Assembly (NCBI RefSeq): GCF_934561205.1
Contig: NZ_CAKTFU010000002.1
Coordinates: 136,729 to 200,728, forward strand
Length of the DNA: 64,000 nucleotides
Reading direction: 5' to 3'
DNA from: an uncultured Gemmiger sp.
GTDB taxonomy: Bacteria > Bacillota > Clostridia > Oscillospirales > Ruminococcaceae
A model generated the notes under the pieces. The model was given only the letters and a program-made list of their open reading frames with translations. It did not search any database and was not told the DNA's origin. This document shows positions 40,465-48,910 of this stretch, piece by piece. The stretch's first letter is position 1; every line of letters begins with the position of its first letter. Both the position numbers and the translations under genes were made by a program.

Positions 40465-41984
40465 TATCGCTTCTCCTTCAGATGTAAACCGTTCGGCAGT
40501 TCGAATACAAAGGCTTCGTTACTGACAACAATTTTCTTTACAATTGTCCTCATAGCTTCTTCATCAAACTCCGTCAATGCCGTATGGTTTTGCATATAAC
40601 AGTCTATTTGTTTTGTTTGATAGAGCGCCTTTTCTGCAGTTCCATTCTGTTTCTGGCAGGTTAGGCACTTTTTCTTTTCCGCAAGCTGTTGTTCTATTCG
40701 GATGCGGCGTTCTTGGTAGGCTGTTTCCTCTATATAACCCTGTGCATGGATACGTGTCAGGTTGTGCAGTTGCTTTGATATCTGTAATATTTCTGTATGC
40801 ACCGCGTTACTTGCTTCATTCTGCATACTCTTAATGTCCTGTATTCGCTGCAAGTCGTTAAAGATTGGGAGAAACAGTGTCGTTCGATTTTCGAAAAGTT
40901 TGTTGTACATTGACAAAAATGCCCCATAAAGCTCCGTTTCGTAAACAGGCTTTATGGGGCATTGGGTTGAATCCACGATATGCGTCTTGCAGTTCCAGAC
41001 CCGCACACCATTTGCACGGGTCTTGGGCGAAAGCATTTTTCCACAAAATTGGCAGACAGCCATTTTTGTAAGCGGATAGCTGTGCATCTGTGAACGATGT
41101 GTGCGCTTTTGTGAAAGCAGTGCTTGTACTTTCTCAAAATCTGTCGGCATAATAATGGCAGGATGGCTTTCTTGGATATAATATTTTGGAAGTTCACTCT
41201 TATTGCGTTTCTTTTGCAGGGGTAATGTATCCGGTGTATAGCGTTTTTGGCAGCAGGTATCTCCACGGTACTTTTCATTGGTAAGAATACTCTGTACTGC
41301 GGGAGAATTCCATGCTCCGGCTTCTTTGGAATATTGACTATTCAGCAATTTTGTGATTCTTGCTACACTCTCCCCTGCCAAATACTGCGCATAAATAAAG
41401 CGAACAACAAGAGCTTCAGGTTCATAGGGAATCAATTTGCGGTTTTCTTGTCGATAGCCAAACGGTGTGGATGCAGTTACATAGGTTCCGCTCTGCATTC
41501 GTTTGCGTATACTCCATTTCATGTTCTTGGAGATGGAGAGTGATTCTTCCTGCGCAACGGAGCAGATCATACTGAGAATCATTTCGCCGTTGGCAGTTTC
41601 GGTGTCAAAGCCTTCTTTTTCAAAAACAACTGTTACACCAAGTCTTTTCATTTCGCGCACCGATGCCAGCGCATCCGCTGTGTTGCGGTCAAATCGGGAT
41701 GCCGATTTGACCAGAACGCGGTCAATCAGCCCTGCGCGGCAGTCATCCAACAAACGGTTGAACTGCTCACGGTGTTTCGTGCTGGTGCCGGTAATGCCTT
41801 CATCGGCATAGATTCCGGCGAAATCCCAGTTTGGATTTTCCTGTATCAGATGGGTATAATAGTCCACCTGCACGGACAGCGAGTTTAGCTGATCCTCGGA
41901 ATCACTGCTGACGCGGGCATAGGCCGCCACGCGAAGGCGCTTCGGCTGTTGTTGTATCGGCTGAATAACTTGGACTTGCGGCAT
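40464..41984 (-). CDS. Serine recombinase
   Basis: A 506-residue recombinase with intact N-terminal resolvase domain: LRVAAYARVSSDSEDQLNS near residues 18-36 (Ser nucleophile), DEGITGTSTKHREQF near 62, SASRFDRNTAD near 92. A recombinase domain and zinc ribbon (CQFCGKMLSPK) with a coiled coil follow. First of three recombinase genes; all are on the minus strand with the upstream small genes. It probably acts with the other two in excision and integration. Confidence 0.93.
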   Translation of the reverse strand: MPQVQVIQPIQQQPKRLRVAAYARVSSDSEDQLNSLSVQVDYYTHLIQENPNWDFAGIYADEGITGTSTKHREQFNRLLDDCRAGLIDRVLVKSASRFDRNTADALASVREMKRLGVTVVFEKEGFDTETANGEMILSMICSVAQEESLSISKNMKWSIRKRMQSGTYVTASTPFGYRQENRKLIPYEPEALVVRFIYAQYLAGESVARITKLLNSQYSKEAGAWNSPAVQSILTNEKYRGDTCCQKRYTPDTLPLQKKRNKSELPKYYIQESHPAIIMPTDFEKVQALLSQKRTHRSQMHSYPLTKMAVCQFCGKMLSPKTRANGVRVWNCKTHIVDSTQCPIKPVYETELYGAFLSMYNKLFENRTTLFLPIFNDLQRIQDIKSMQNEASNAVHTEILQISKQLHNLTRIHAQGYIEETAYQERRIRIEQQLAEKKKCLTCQKQNGTAEKALYQTKQIDCYMQNHTALTEFDEEAMRTIVKKIVVSNEAFVFELPNGLHLKEKR

Positions 41985-42073
41985 ACTATTTCCTCCGAGT
42001 TTGACGCTGTGACATTCTTTTTGTCACATACAACATACCCGAAAGGCAGGTCAAAAGCTATTCACGAGAACCA

Positions 42074-42241
42074 CTAAACTTCTCGGCGCAAAACGCCGCA
42101 TTTCCGGGCATAACCAACATTCGTGCGCTGGCAGATGTCCCTAGGCAATCTTCCGTTTGCGGCAGCGGATACCAGCGCGGCATAGGCCAGTGCATATTTC
42201 AGCTCCTGTTCCAGCCTTACGGGAAACGGGTCAATCTGCAT
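42074..42241 (-). CDS. Small hypothetical protein (55 aa)
   Basis: From ATG 42241, overlapping the stop of the upstream resolvase-like gene by 11 bases, it reads MQIDPFPVRLEQELKYALAY and ends with GVLRREV. It is basic at the end and predicted helical, with no recognised family. The coupled start and position between the recombinase and the pseudo-resolvase genes make it a likely real accessory gene of the element. Confidence 0.55.
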   Translation of the reverse strand: MQIDPFPVRLEQELKYALAYAALVSAAANGRLPRDICQRTNVGYARKCGVLRREV

Positions 42242-42653
42242 CGACAGCCACCTCCCACGGCACTCTTTTTCCGGTTCGCGCGGTACGAGCCAGAATCCGA
42301 CTCTCCAGCCCCGTCAGATAGAGTTCATATTGTAGATTGGTCTCGGTCGTAATCAGTACGGCACCGTAATTTTGCAAAAAGCGCAGGATGCGGTACAAGG
42401 TTGTAATGTCGTGGCTCAACCGGTCAAGGCTCTGCACCATGACGGCGTTGGCACGCCCCTGCTGCACAGCGGTGAGCATGGCGAACAAATCAGGTCGCCA
42501 GAATTCGGTACCGCACTTTTGCTCCATGCAGGAGTTGACAATGATATAGCCGCGCCTGTCGGCTTCGCGCATGACATCTGCCAGCTGTTCTTCCAATGCG
42601 GGCAGGTTCGGTGCGGCGCTGCGGGCAAAAGCCCAAACTTTATATTCTGTCAT
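42231..42653 (-). CDS. Resolvase-like N-terminal domain protein without catalytic Ser
   Basis: A 140-residue protein with the fold and spacing of the serine recombinase catalytic domain, including AVMVQSLDRLSHDITTLY near 88-105 and LITTETNLQYELYL near 118. At the catalytic loop, the usual YxRVSS becomes FARSAAPN, so the Ser is not in place. No DNA-binding domain follows. It ends by overlapping the small 55-residue gene and follows a second gene of the same kind. An accessory or regulatory role is inferred. Confidence 0.8.
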   Translation of the reverse strand: MTEYKVWAFARSAAPNLPALEEQLADVMREADRRGYIIVNSCMEQKCGTEFWRPDLFAMLTAVQQGRANAVMVQSLDRLSHDITTLYRILRFLQNYGAVLITTETNLQYELYLTGLESRILARTARTGKRVPWEVAVDAD

Positions 42654-42662
42654 GGGTGTACC

Positions 42663-43109
42663 TCAGAATTGATCCATCAGCGGGAGTCGAACATCAAAGC
42701 GCGGCTTGCCGAACGATGCCCGCGTGAAGCGGTCACCGACAAAGCGTTTCAACCCGCTGTTGACGAGTTCGGCGTTCAGGTCACATTCGGTGGTGATGAG
42801 GTAGACATCATTCTGGCGCAGTATCTCAATGACACCCACCAGTATGTAGCTGTTGCGGCTGATTTGCTCCAAATCGCGCACTATCACGGCTTCAATCCGA
42901 CCGTTCTCTACTGCGTCCAGCATAGAGCGCAGACCGATGCGGTCTTTCAATGTATTGCCGCTGCAATGGTCAAAAGATGTGCCGCGCACAAGAAAGCCGT
43001 GCCCTGCTGCTTCGTCGATAAGGTCATACAGTCGGTCAAAGGCAATGCGCGGATCGCTGTTGGCGCACCGCACATAAATCCAGACATCGTGGTTTCGCAT
43101 AAGGTACAT
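42663..43109 (-). CDS. Second resolvase-like protein without catalytic Ser
   Basis: A 148-residue protein related to the one downstream: VWIYVRCANSDPRIAFDRL at the start, where R-V-S becomes R-C-A, GLRSMLDAVENGRIEAVIVRDLEQISRNSY near 81-108, and LITTECDLNAELV near 120. It lacks the catalytic Ser and any DNA-binding domain. ATG 43109 is 15 bases after the helicase stop. The pair are probably paralogues retained as intact genes. Confidence 0.8.
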   Translation of the reverse strand: MYLMRNHDVWIYVRCANSDPRIAFDRLYDLIDEAAGHGFLVRGTSFDHCSGNTLKDRIGLRSMLDAVENGRIEAVIVRDLEQISRNSYILVGVIEILRQNDVYLITTECDLNAELVNSGLKRFVGDRFTRASFGKPRFDVRLPLMDQF

Positions 43110-43124
43110 CGCAGATTCCTCTTT

Positions 43125-45044
43125 TCACAAAAAGTAATCCGGGCGCTTCTGCTCCCGGATGAATTGCTGCACATCTTCGATTTTCTCGGTGATTGGGCAA
43201 GTCGGCAGTGCTGCCAGCGCGGCGTCATGGTACTTGCCGCCGATGCCTGCGCGTTCGTCCAGAATTGCCACCACACAGGAGTCTTGCTCGGTACGGATGG
43301 CACGACCAAAACCCTGCCGTAGCTTCTTCTGCATTTCGGGGATGATTTCGGCGTTTATGTAATCCCGCAGGTTCGGATAGTGTCGGCGTTCGTAATCGCT
43401 GACCGGGTCGGGTATCGGGAACGGCAGCTTGGCGATAATCAGCAAAGACACCATATCGCCGGGAAAGTCGATGCCCTCCCAGCAGGAGCCAGCAGCAAAC
43501 AGCACACCATTGCCGGATTGCTTGAACTGCTGGATGATTTTGCCGCCGTTGCGCCATGCCTGATAGGTCGGGTATGTCCATTGACCGTCCGTCAGCGCGC
43601 GGACTTCCGCCATCTGGCGGTACGCTGTGAACAACACCAGCGCATGACCGTGGCAAGCATCCACCAATCGGACGATTTCCTCTGCCATTTTGCGGTTGTC
43701 CATTCGCGTTTTTACGCGCGGCGGAAAGTATAACAGACATTTTTTCTTGTAGTTAAACGGAGAATCTGCGCAGAAATGGCGCAAGGGGTGATAGGTTGTC
43801 AGCCCCAAAAGCTGTTCCGTGTGGCTGAAATCTCCGGCTGCCGCCAGTGTTCCGGAGGTCAGAATTGCGGGTTCGCGTGTGTTCCAGAGCGCACTGCGGA
43901 GCAGCTGCGGTACGCGGCTGCTGGCTGCGCAGAACGTGGGCTGCCCGTCGGCATCATAGTCGATGTAGAGGATGCGCGTTGGTACCTCCAAAAGAAAAAG
44001 GCGCAGCAGACTTTCGACTTCTCCCAGCCTGTTCAGCAGGTATCGCGGCACATCCGGCAAACCGCCGGCATTTTGCAACAGTGCTGTACAGTCGATGAGC
44101 GCAGCGCGGCGGAACGGCGTAAGCAGGAACGGTTCGCTCGCTTTTCCTCGCAGCTTGGAAAGCCCCTGCGTGCAGGAGAACGACAGCGTAAGAAACGCCG
44201 TCCGCAGCTGTCTGGCAAAATCCTTGTAGTGCGCCTGTTGTAATAAAAGGCACAATTCATCCATGTTGTGCTGGGATAGTGTTTCCGTGTACATCTGGCG
44301 AGCGGCATCGGGCAACTTGTGCGCTTCATCCACCACCAACGCCTGATAGCTGCGCAGGAGCAGTGGTCTATCTTCCTGCCGGTGCGATGCGTCAGCCAGC
44401 AGATAATTGTGATTGCAAATTTGGATGTCGGGTTTCATGGAATCCCGCAAGTATTGCTGGTAGCGGCAATCCAAGCGCATGAAGCAATCGCGTGGGCAGG
44501 ACTGCGGCACACAAATGCGGCAGCGGTCATACCGGGAAAGTTCCGGGATATGATCCATGTCCAAAATATTTTCTGCAATGTGCAGGCTGCTTTTCTCCCG
44601 CGTTCGTTTCGGATGCACCAGCGATGCTCTCTCGGCAAGGCGGGCATCGCAGACAAAACGCTCTTTGCCCTTGCGGACAACAGCCGTGATAGGTTCGCGG
44701 ATGATGCCCTCGCCCAGCAAAACAGCGGACAAGTCGGGTAAGTATTCAGTGAGAATTGCGTCCTGCAACGCAACGCTGGAGGTAGAAATAACGATGGGCA
44801 GTTTCATTCGTTCGGGACGATTCATCTGCCAAAAAATACAGCCCACGAGGTAGGCCAGCGTTTTGCCGGTACCCACGCCTGCTTCGCACAGGGAAATTTC
44901 CTTATTATATAAAGTATCTAAAACTTCATGGCAAAGCGCGACTTGTTCCTCGCGCACCGCCATGCCGTGCCGGGGCAAAATCTCCCGGAAAATTTTCTCG
45001 GCCATGCGGTGGGATTCCGCATAGCCTGTCGGATAGGTTTGCAT
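43125..45044 (-). CDS. XPD/DinG-type ATP-dependent DNA helicase
   Basis: A 639-residue superfamily 2 helicase. Walker A is EAGVGTGKTLAY near 50-60, the DEAH box VVDEAHKLPDAARQ near 241, and the C-terminal motif (RIIR-like GFGRAIRTEQD) near 585. Four Cys in CRICVPQSCPRDCFMRLDCRY between the first two motifs would hold the iron-sulfur cluster of DinG/XPD. ATG 45044 is chosen because GAGGTG is upstream. Position directly before the recombinase block implies a role in transfer or replication of the element; this is inference. Confidence 0.9.
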   Translation of the reverse strand: MQTYPTGYAESHRMAEKIFREILPRHGMAVREEQVALCHEVLDTLYNKEISLCEAGVGTGKTLAYLVGCIFWQMNRPERMKLPIVISTSSVALQDAILTEYLPDLSAVLLGEGIIREPITAVVRKGKERFVCDARLAERASLVHPKRTREKSSLHIAENILDMDHIPELSRYDRCRICVPQSCPRDCFMRLDCRYQQYLRDSMKPDIQICNHNYLLADASHRQEDRPLLLRSYQALVVDEAHKLPDAARQMYTETLSQHNMDELCLLLQQAHYKDFARQLRTAFLTLSFSCTQGLSKLRGKASEPFLLTPFRRAALIDCTALLQNAGGLPDVPRYLLNRLGEVESLLRLFLLEVPTRILYIDYDADGQPTFCAASSRVPQLLRSALWNTREPAILTSGTLAAAGDFSHTEQLLGLTTYHPLRHFCADSPFNYKKKCLLYFPPRVKTRMDNRKMAEEIVRLVDACHGHALVLFTAYRQMAEVRALTDGQWTYPTYQAWRNGGKIIQQFKQSGNGVLFAAGSCWEGIDFPGDMVSLLIIAKLPFPIPDPVSDYERRHYPNLRDYINAEIIPEMQKKLRQGFGRAIRTEQDSCVVAILDERAGIGGKYHDAALAALPTCPITEKIEDVQQFIREQKRPDYFL

Positions 45045-45086
45045 TGGTTTACACCTCTGTTTTCCATCCCGATAAAGGCAAAATGA

Positions 45087-45259
45087 TGCGCAGCAGTTGT
45101 AAAAAGCTGCTGCGCACGATTTGCCTTGATCGGCAAATTTTATAGTTCGATGTGTGCCACATTTGCCGCCCGCACCCCTGACACCGGGAACACAACAGGC
45201 AGGGTGTTGGCACACCCGTTCACTGACTCCGCCGGAGTCTTACTGCTTACAACTCCGGC
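45087..45259. other. Structured non-coding leader before the helicase, 45045-45412
   Basis: The 368 bases between the helicase start and the HTH gene hold no convincing gene. There is a 10-bp stem (45087-45096 with 45107-45116), a 7-bp stem (45119-45125 with 45132-45138), and an 8-bp stem (45231-45238 with 45252-45259). The last competes with a palindrome GACTCC-GCC-GGAGTC at 45225-45239. Mutually exclusive hairpins suggest an attenuator-like leader for the helicase operon, unproven. Confidence 0.5.
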
Positions 45260-45412
45260 TCGGTCACCCCCTCTGACGCTGGAGGCCGCTGGCGTATCAT
45301 TGTACTCTCTCCCACCGCAATTCCGGTTTGCCAAACCGCCCACTGGGGCTTGCCGGGAAAAAAACGTACCTGTTATGCTGGATATTCGGTTGTCAAGGTT
45401 CCGACAACACAG

Positions 45413-45739
45413 CTATGACCATGTTGGAGCAAAGTTGAGCAGTAAACCGTGGAGTATCTCAGAATCCCTTCCTGTCAAAGTATATGATAAGCGACTCAAA
45501 AGTTGTTGCTCCTCTTTCGTGAGATATACCCGTCTGGGAAGGTGACTATCATCTATGTAAACACCTCCGCTGTATCTTCCTCGAACCAAAACAATTGGAT
45601 ATACGAGAGAGAGATGGTCGATATCGCGTTGGATAGTCCTGACAGAAACACCAAATTCTGAAGCTAAGTTCATCATAGTATCATGCTTGCGCACAGCTAA
45701 CCGTCGAATCAGTTCGGTTCGTCGTTCACTTGTTTCCAA
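45413..45739 (-). CDS. HTH (DeoR-like) regulator with TTG start
   Basis: A 108-residue regulator with an N-terminal winged helix: LETSERRTELIRRLAVRKHDTMMNLASEFGVSVRTIQRDID. I start at TTG 45739, with GGGGGAAAATC upstream. A frame also runs up to ATG 45847, but that would translate through a perfect 27-base palindrome, a probable operator, so the internal TTG is preferred. The C-terminus ends abruptly in NFAPTWS, and a shortened end is possible. It likely regulates itself and perhaps the helicase operon. Confidence 0.68.
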   Translation of the reverse strand: METSERRTELIRRLAVRKHDTMMNLASEFGVSVRTIQRDIDHLSLVYPIVLVRGRYSGGVYIDDSHLPRRVYLTKEEQQLLSRLSYTLTGRDSEILHGLLLNFAPTWS

Positions 45740-45783
45740 CAGATTTTCCCCCTCAACTTTAGCTCTGGGGGTATTGTATTCGC

Positions 45784-45810
45784 TATATAAGACAGCACCT
45801 GTCTTATATA
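45784..45810. promoter_or_regulatory. Palindromic operator upstream of the HTH gene
   Basis: Perfect 12-bp arms TATATAAGACAG and CTGTCTTATATA around a CAC centre, 45 bases before the HTH gene's TTG start. The TATATA ends resemble -10 sequence. The most likely ligand is the HTH protein itself. Confidence 0.72.
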
Positions 45811-45894
45811 AAATTACCGTCCCAAAATATTTTTCGGCGCCATCCATACAACGTATGTCAAGACTGGTTTTTGCAGCCTTGTTTCTAATTATTC

Positions 45895-45932
45895 AACAAA
45901 AAGAACCCGCCGCATACGGGATGCGACGGGCT
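45895..45932 (-). terminator. Terminator of the agr-like locus
   Basis: Stem ACCCGCCGCAT against ATGCGACGGGC (45905-45915 and 45921-45931) with one wobble, followed on the minus strand by CTTTTTGTT. It lies 20 bases beyond the agrD stop. Confidence 0.75.
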
Positions 45933-45950
45933 TGAAACGACAGGGATGTT

Positions 45951-46082
45951 TTACTTTTTATCTTGCGGCTGCGGCAAAGGTTTTTCAGGGCGGTGGGGTT
46001 GGTAAGTCCAAAAAACAATGCATGGATCTGCGGATTCATGACGAATGGCCGATTAAATAACCTTACTCAGACTTTTGTTCAA
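45951..46082 (-). pseudogene. agrD: AgrD-type peptide pheromone precursor, interrupted by a stop codon
   Basis: From TTG 46082, with AAAGGAAAA upstream, the frame reads MNKSLSKVI, a TAA at 46055-46053, then SAIRHESADPCIVFWTYQP and HRPEKPLPQPQDKK to a stop at 45951. The Cys-x-x-Phe-Trp-x-Tyr-Gln-Pro...Pro core is that of clostridial AgrD, whose Cys forms the thiolactone ring. The 43-codon length also fits. The in-frame stop should abolish the product unless it is read through. It follows the agrB-like frame as usual. Confidence 0.75.
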
Positions 46083-46144
46083 GAAGTTTTCCTTTGTTTT
46101 TATACAAAGCCTCTCTTTCCATTTATATAAATTTATTTGGGGAC

Positions 46145-46603
46145 TTACTGAATTCCTATTCCGACTTTTGATAAAATAATCAGAAAAACAGCAACAGTCT
46201 TTGCCATAATCATTGTATTAGCAAAAGAAGGTTTCGGCACAATCAGGACACATATAAATAGGCTGTATATCATAAACCTTTTATAGACTGCTTTTTTCAT
46301 AGTTTGAAGTTCTTCGAAACTACAGTGAATTTCTGAGTTATTGCAGGGTGCAAATACAAGGATAATTGCCGTTGATAAAACCCAAAGTATATACGAAACC
46401 ACTGATATATTAGATAGCAATCGACAAATAATAAACAGCGAGAGATATTCAAAAAACAAGGAAAAAACAAAGCAAGATAACTTTGTTGGCATGTGCAGCC
46501 CATTCGTTTTTTCGCGCAAAAAGCCAATCCCAAATTCAAGGTCAATACATATAGAAAAGGTGCTACCATAGTACCCAAGTTGATAAGTATAACAAAACCA
46601 CAA
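46145..46603 (-). pseudogene. agrB: AgrB-like peptide-processing membrane protease, 5' end degraded
   Basis: The frame 46603-46145 has the AgrB pattern FGIGFLREKTNGLHMPTKLSCFVFS, with the His region that in AgrB (GGYHA) sits with the catalytic Cys, then several membrane helices, including SYILWVLSTAIILVFAP, followed by FEELQTMKKAVYKR and two more. It is about 152 residues versus 190-200 normally. Upstream, the same frame runs back only about 14 codons (ATEFYEPLWF) before a stop, with no good start or ribosome site. It is probably non-functional. Confidence 0.72.
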
Positions 46604-46709
46604 AGGTTCATAAAACTCCGTTGCAATGTATAATTAAGCGCTTTCTATATATATTAAAGCAAATTATAAGACTTACGCCAGTTTTTTGTAGTAAAATGGG
46701 AGTTTTTTG

Positions 46710-48017
46710 TCACGAAATAGAAGTATTCAAAAAGTCCGTTGAAAATTCAAACCACCCATTTTCATAATTTAATGCGTAGACCGAATGGTACTTTTTCAGT
46801 GTGGTTTGCACATTTTGCAGACCATAGCCGTGATAGGACGGATCTTCTTTGGTCGTAACCGGAAGCCTGCCCGGCAAGAGATCCACCGGTAAAGTTCGGT
46901 TGCGGACACCGTAGAACAGTTCGCCGTCCTCCAGCAAAAGTTGTACATAAATTTGTCTGTCTGCCGCCGGAAGTTTTTCGCAAGCCTCAATGGCGTTATC
47001 CAACGTGTTGCTGATAATTACCGTTAAATCGACCAAATTGATGGTTACCGCTGACAAATCATTGACACGGAATTGGATATCAATCCCCCGATTTTTAGCC
47101 ATAAGCGCCTTTTGGTTCAACAGCGCATCCAACGCTGTATGATGCGTGTTCACAAGCAAAAGACGCTTGGTTTGTTCTGTCTGCAAGCTATGCAGGTAGG
47201 TTCGTATCATGCCAACATCACAATTTTCCTGCGACAGCATCGCAGCCAATGTATCCAGGTGCGCCCTGAAATCATGCGATAGCTTTCTCTGCTGCGCGTA
47301 AGCTGCACTTAGGGCTTCTATGCTCTCTTGTTGTGCATTGGATTTTGTTTGCAACGCGATGGTTTCTTCACGAAAATGCACATTTTGCTCCATCCGGCTG
47401 ACCAAAAGTAAAGCCGCTATTTGCATACAAATAATAAAAGAGGAGCAAACAAATAGCGGGAGTGACGATATCTTTTCTTTCTGAAAGCAAACACGAAAGA
47501 AGAAAATCAATAAGACGCTTACTGCGGAAAGCGCCGCCGGAACACTGTACCATATCCAGTTTTCCGTTTGCGCGTGTCTGTGTTTTCGTTGTGTTTTTTG
47601 CAAATAGCAGACCGTACCAATTGCGAAATGTTCAAGAAATGTCAATGAAAGTCCAACATTATGAGTGGCGTAAACGTTTATTTTTGAAAGCAAAAGGGAA
47701 AACGTAAACATTAAATTATCCTTACAGCATGGCAGAGCATAAAAAATAACGGCGATATAGAAACTGAATATTTTGCTTCCCCCATAAAGAAGTCTGTGGA
47801 GCAAATAAAACATACCCATGACAAAGGGTAATTGCCAAGAGCTTGCCATAAAAAGGTATGATGTGTTCAAAAACGTGGCCGTAAGAAAAACAAAAGCTGC
47901 CACGATCATCCAATGTACAGCATTTTTTCTTTTTCTTTGCGAAAATGCGTCAAACAAAAAAATGGCTGCTATGTAATCCATTCCTGTCCATAAGTAGTTG
48001 CGAAAGAATTCACTCAT
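46710..48017 (-). CDS. AgrC-like sensor histidine kinase
   Basis: A 435-residue membrane kinase. About six or seven membrane segments fill residues 1-190 (the peptide-sensor part), then a linker, the His region SHDFRAHLDTLAAML near 255, and a GHKL ATPase domain with the N box ISNTLDNAIEAC and GYGLQNVQTTL near 407. Start ATG 48017 has GGGGGAAGA upstream and overlaps the regulator stop as ATGA. It is intact, unlike the agrB and agrD frames after it. Signal: an AgrD-like cyclic peptide, inferred. Confidence 0.88.
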   Translation of the reverse strand: MSEFFRNYLWTGMDYIAAIFLFDAFSQRKRKNAVHWMIVAAFVFLTATFLNTSYLFMASSWQLPFVMGMFYLLHRLLYGGSKIFSFYIAVIFYALPCCKDNLMFTFSLLLSKINVYATHNVGLSLTFLEHFAIGTVCYLQKTQRKHRHAQTENWIWYSVPAALSAVSVLLIFFFRVCFQKEKISSLPLFVCSSFIICMQIAALLLVSRMEQNVHFREETIALQTKSNAQQESIEALSAAYAQQRKLSHDFRAHLDTLAAMLSQENCDVGMIRTYLHSLQTEQTKRLLLVNTHHTALDALLNQKALMAKNRGIDIQFRVNDLSAVTINLVDLTVIISNTLDNAIEACEKLPAADRQIYVQLLLEDGELFYGVRNRTLPVDLLPGRLPVTTKEDPSYHGYGLQNVQTTLKKYHSVYALNYENGWFEFSTDFLNTSIS

Positions 48018-48745
48018 AGGGTCTTCCCCCATTGTTTGTTTTTCCAACTCAAATATCGGATTTTAATCTGTGCGTAGTGCTTTTGGCTGACAGGTAGTTC
48101 CTCTCCATTGCTTAGAACCACTTTATCATAATTCAGCTTTTTAATGTGTGCCATATTCACAAGATAGCTCTTTTGGATTCGCAAAAATCCGTCTGACGCC
48201 AACTCGTTCTCCAAATCCTCAAGCTTTGCGTAAAAACGATCCTCGCCTTGCAGAGGATTTTCCGTATGCAAAACCACAATGCGCTGCCGGCTTTCCAGAT
48301 AAAGGATGTCCTTATAGGCAACTCGATACGGTTCGGCGTTTACGGAAAATCGCAGTTCTTTTTTGCCGTGGGGAATCTCAGCCAAAGCATCCCGAAAATA
48401 CAGCGGCAGTTTCTGCTGCATTTCCTGTTTCAAAAGGTAGCGGAACGCCCGTACTTCGTACCCTTCTATGGAAAATTCGGGGTAGTTCGTCACAAAAATG
48501 AGTATCGTGTCCAGATGCAGTTCCCGTACCCGCCGTGCAATATCCATACCACTTCGTTCATCCATATCAATATCCAGAAACAGTATCTGATACTGCGACA
48601 ACTGTTGATCCGTTATCGCAGCAGGGTGCGCACTTTTTGTTACGCAGGCCGATATTCCCGGAGGCAGCGGCTGACCGGTAACGACATCTGTGAGTTGCTG
48701 TAAAAAATCTTTGTCGTCATCGCAGAGTAAAATATGGATTTTCAT
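48014..48745 (-). CDS. AgrA-like LytTR response regulator
   Basis: A 243-residue regulator. Receiver domain: MKIHILLCDDDKDFLQ with the acidic pair, LFLDIDMDERSGMDIARRV near 55 with the phospho-accepting Asp, and LLKQ near 100. LytTR DNA-binding domain about 130-240: ILYLESRQRIVVLHT, LENELASDGFLRIQKSYLVN, and VVLSNGEELPVSQK. It would bind direct repeats near promoters. ATG 48745 follows AGAGGACGC. It is coupled to the kinase downstream. Divergent plus-strand genes from 49288 are candidate targets. Confidence 0.9.
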   Translation of the reverse strand: MKIHILLCDDDKDFLQQLTDVVTGQPLPPGISACVTKSAHPAAITDQQLSQYQILFLDIDMDERSGMDIARRVRELHLDTILIFVTNYPEFSIEGYEVRAFRYLLKQEMQQKLPLYFRDALAEIPHGKKELRFSVNAEPYRVAYKDILYLESRQRIVVLHTENPLQGEDRFYAKLEDLENELASDGFLRIQKSYLVNMAHIKKLNYDKVVLSNGEELPVSQKHYAQIKIRYLSWKNKQWGKTL

Positions 48746-48910
48746 GGCAGCGTCCTCTTTTTTCATTTGTCGAAGCAGACGACCCTCTTTGCAATCCAAC
48801 ATACGGTTAAATCTCCTAAAAGTCAAAATATATGTATAGTGTAATACTAACTCTTCACCACACCGATTTGCAAGTAAAATCGCATAAAATTATTTTGACA
48901 CAGAGAAATT

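Noticed and set aside
46297..46626. Second frame over agrB, starting MQRSFMNLCGF
   Set aside because: Its start has a plausible ribosome site, but only the other frame shows the AgrB patterns around His and the C-terminal helices. It could be the original 5' end if a frameshift is present, which I note under the pseudogene.
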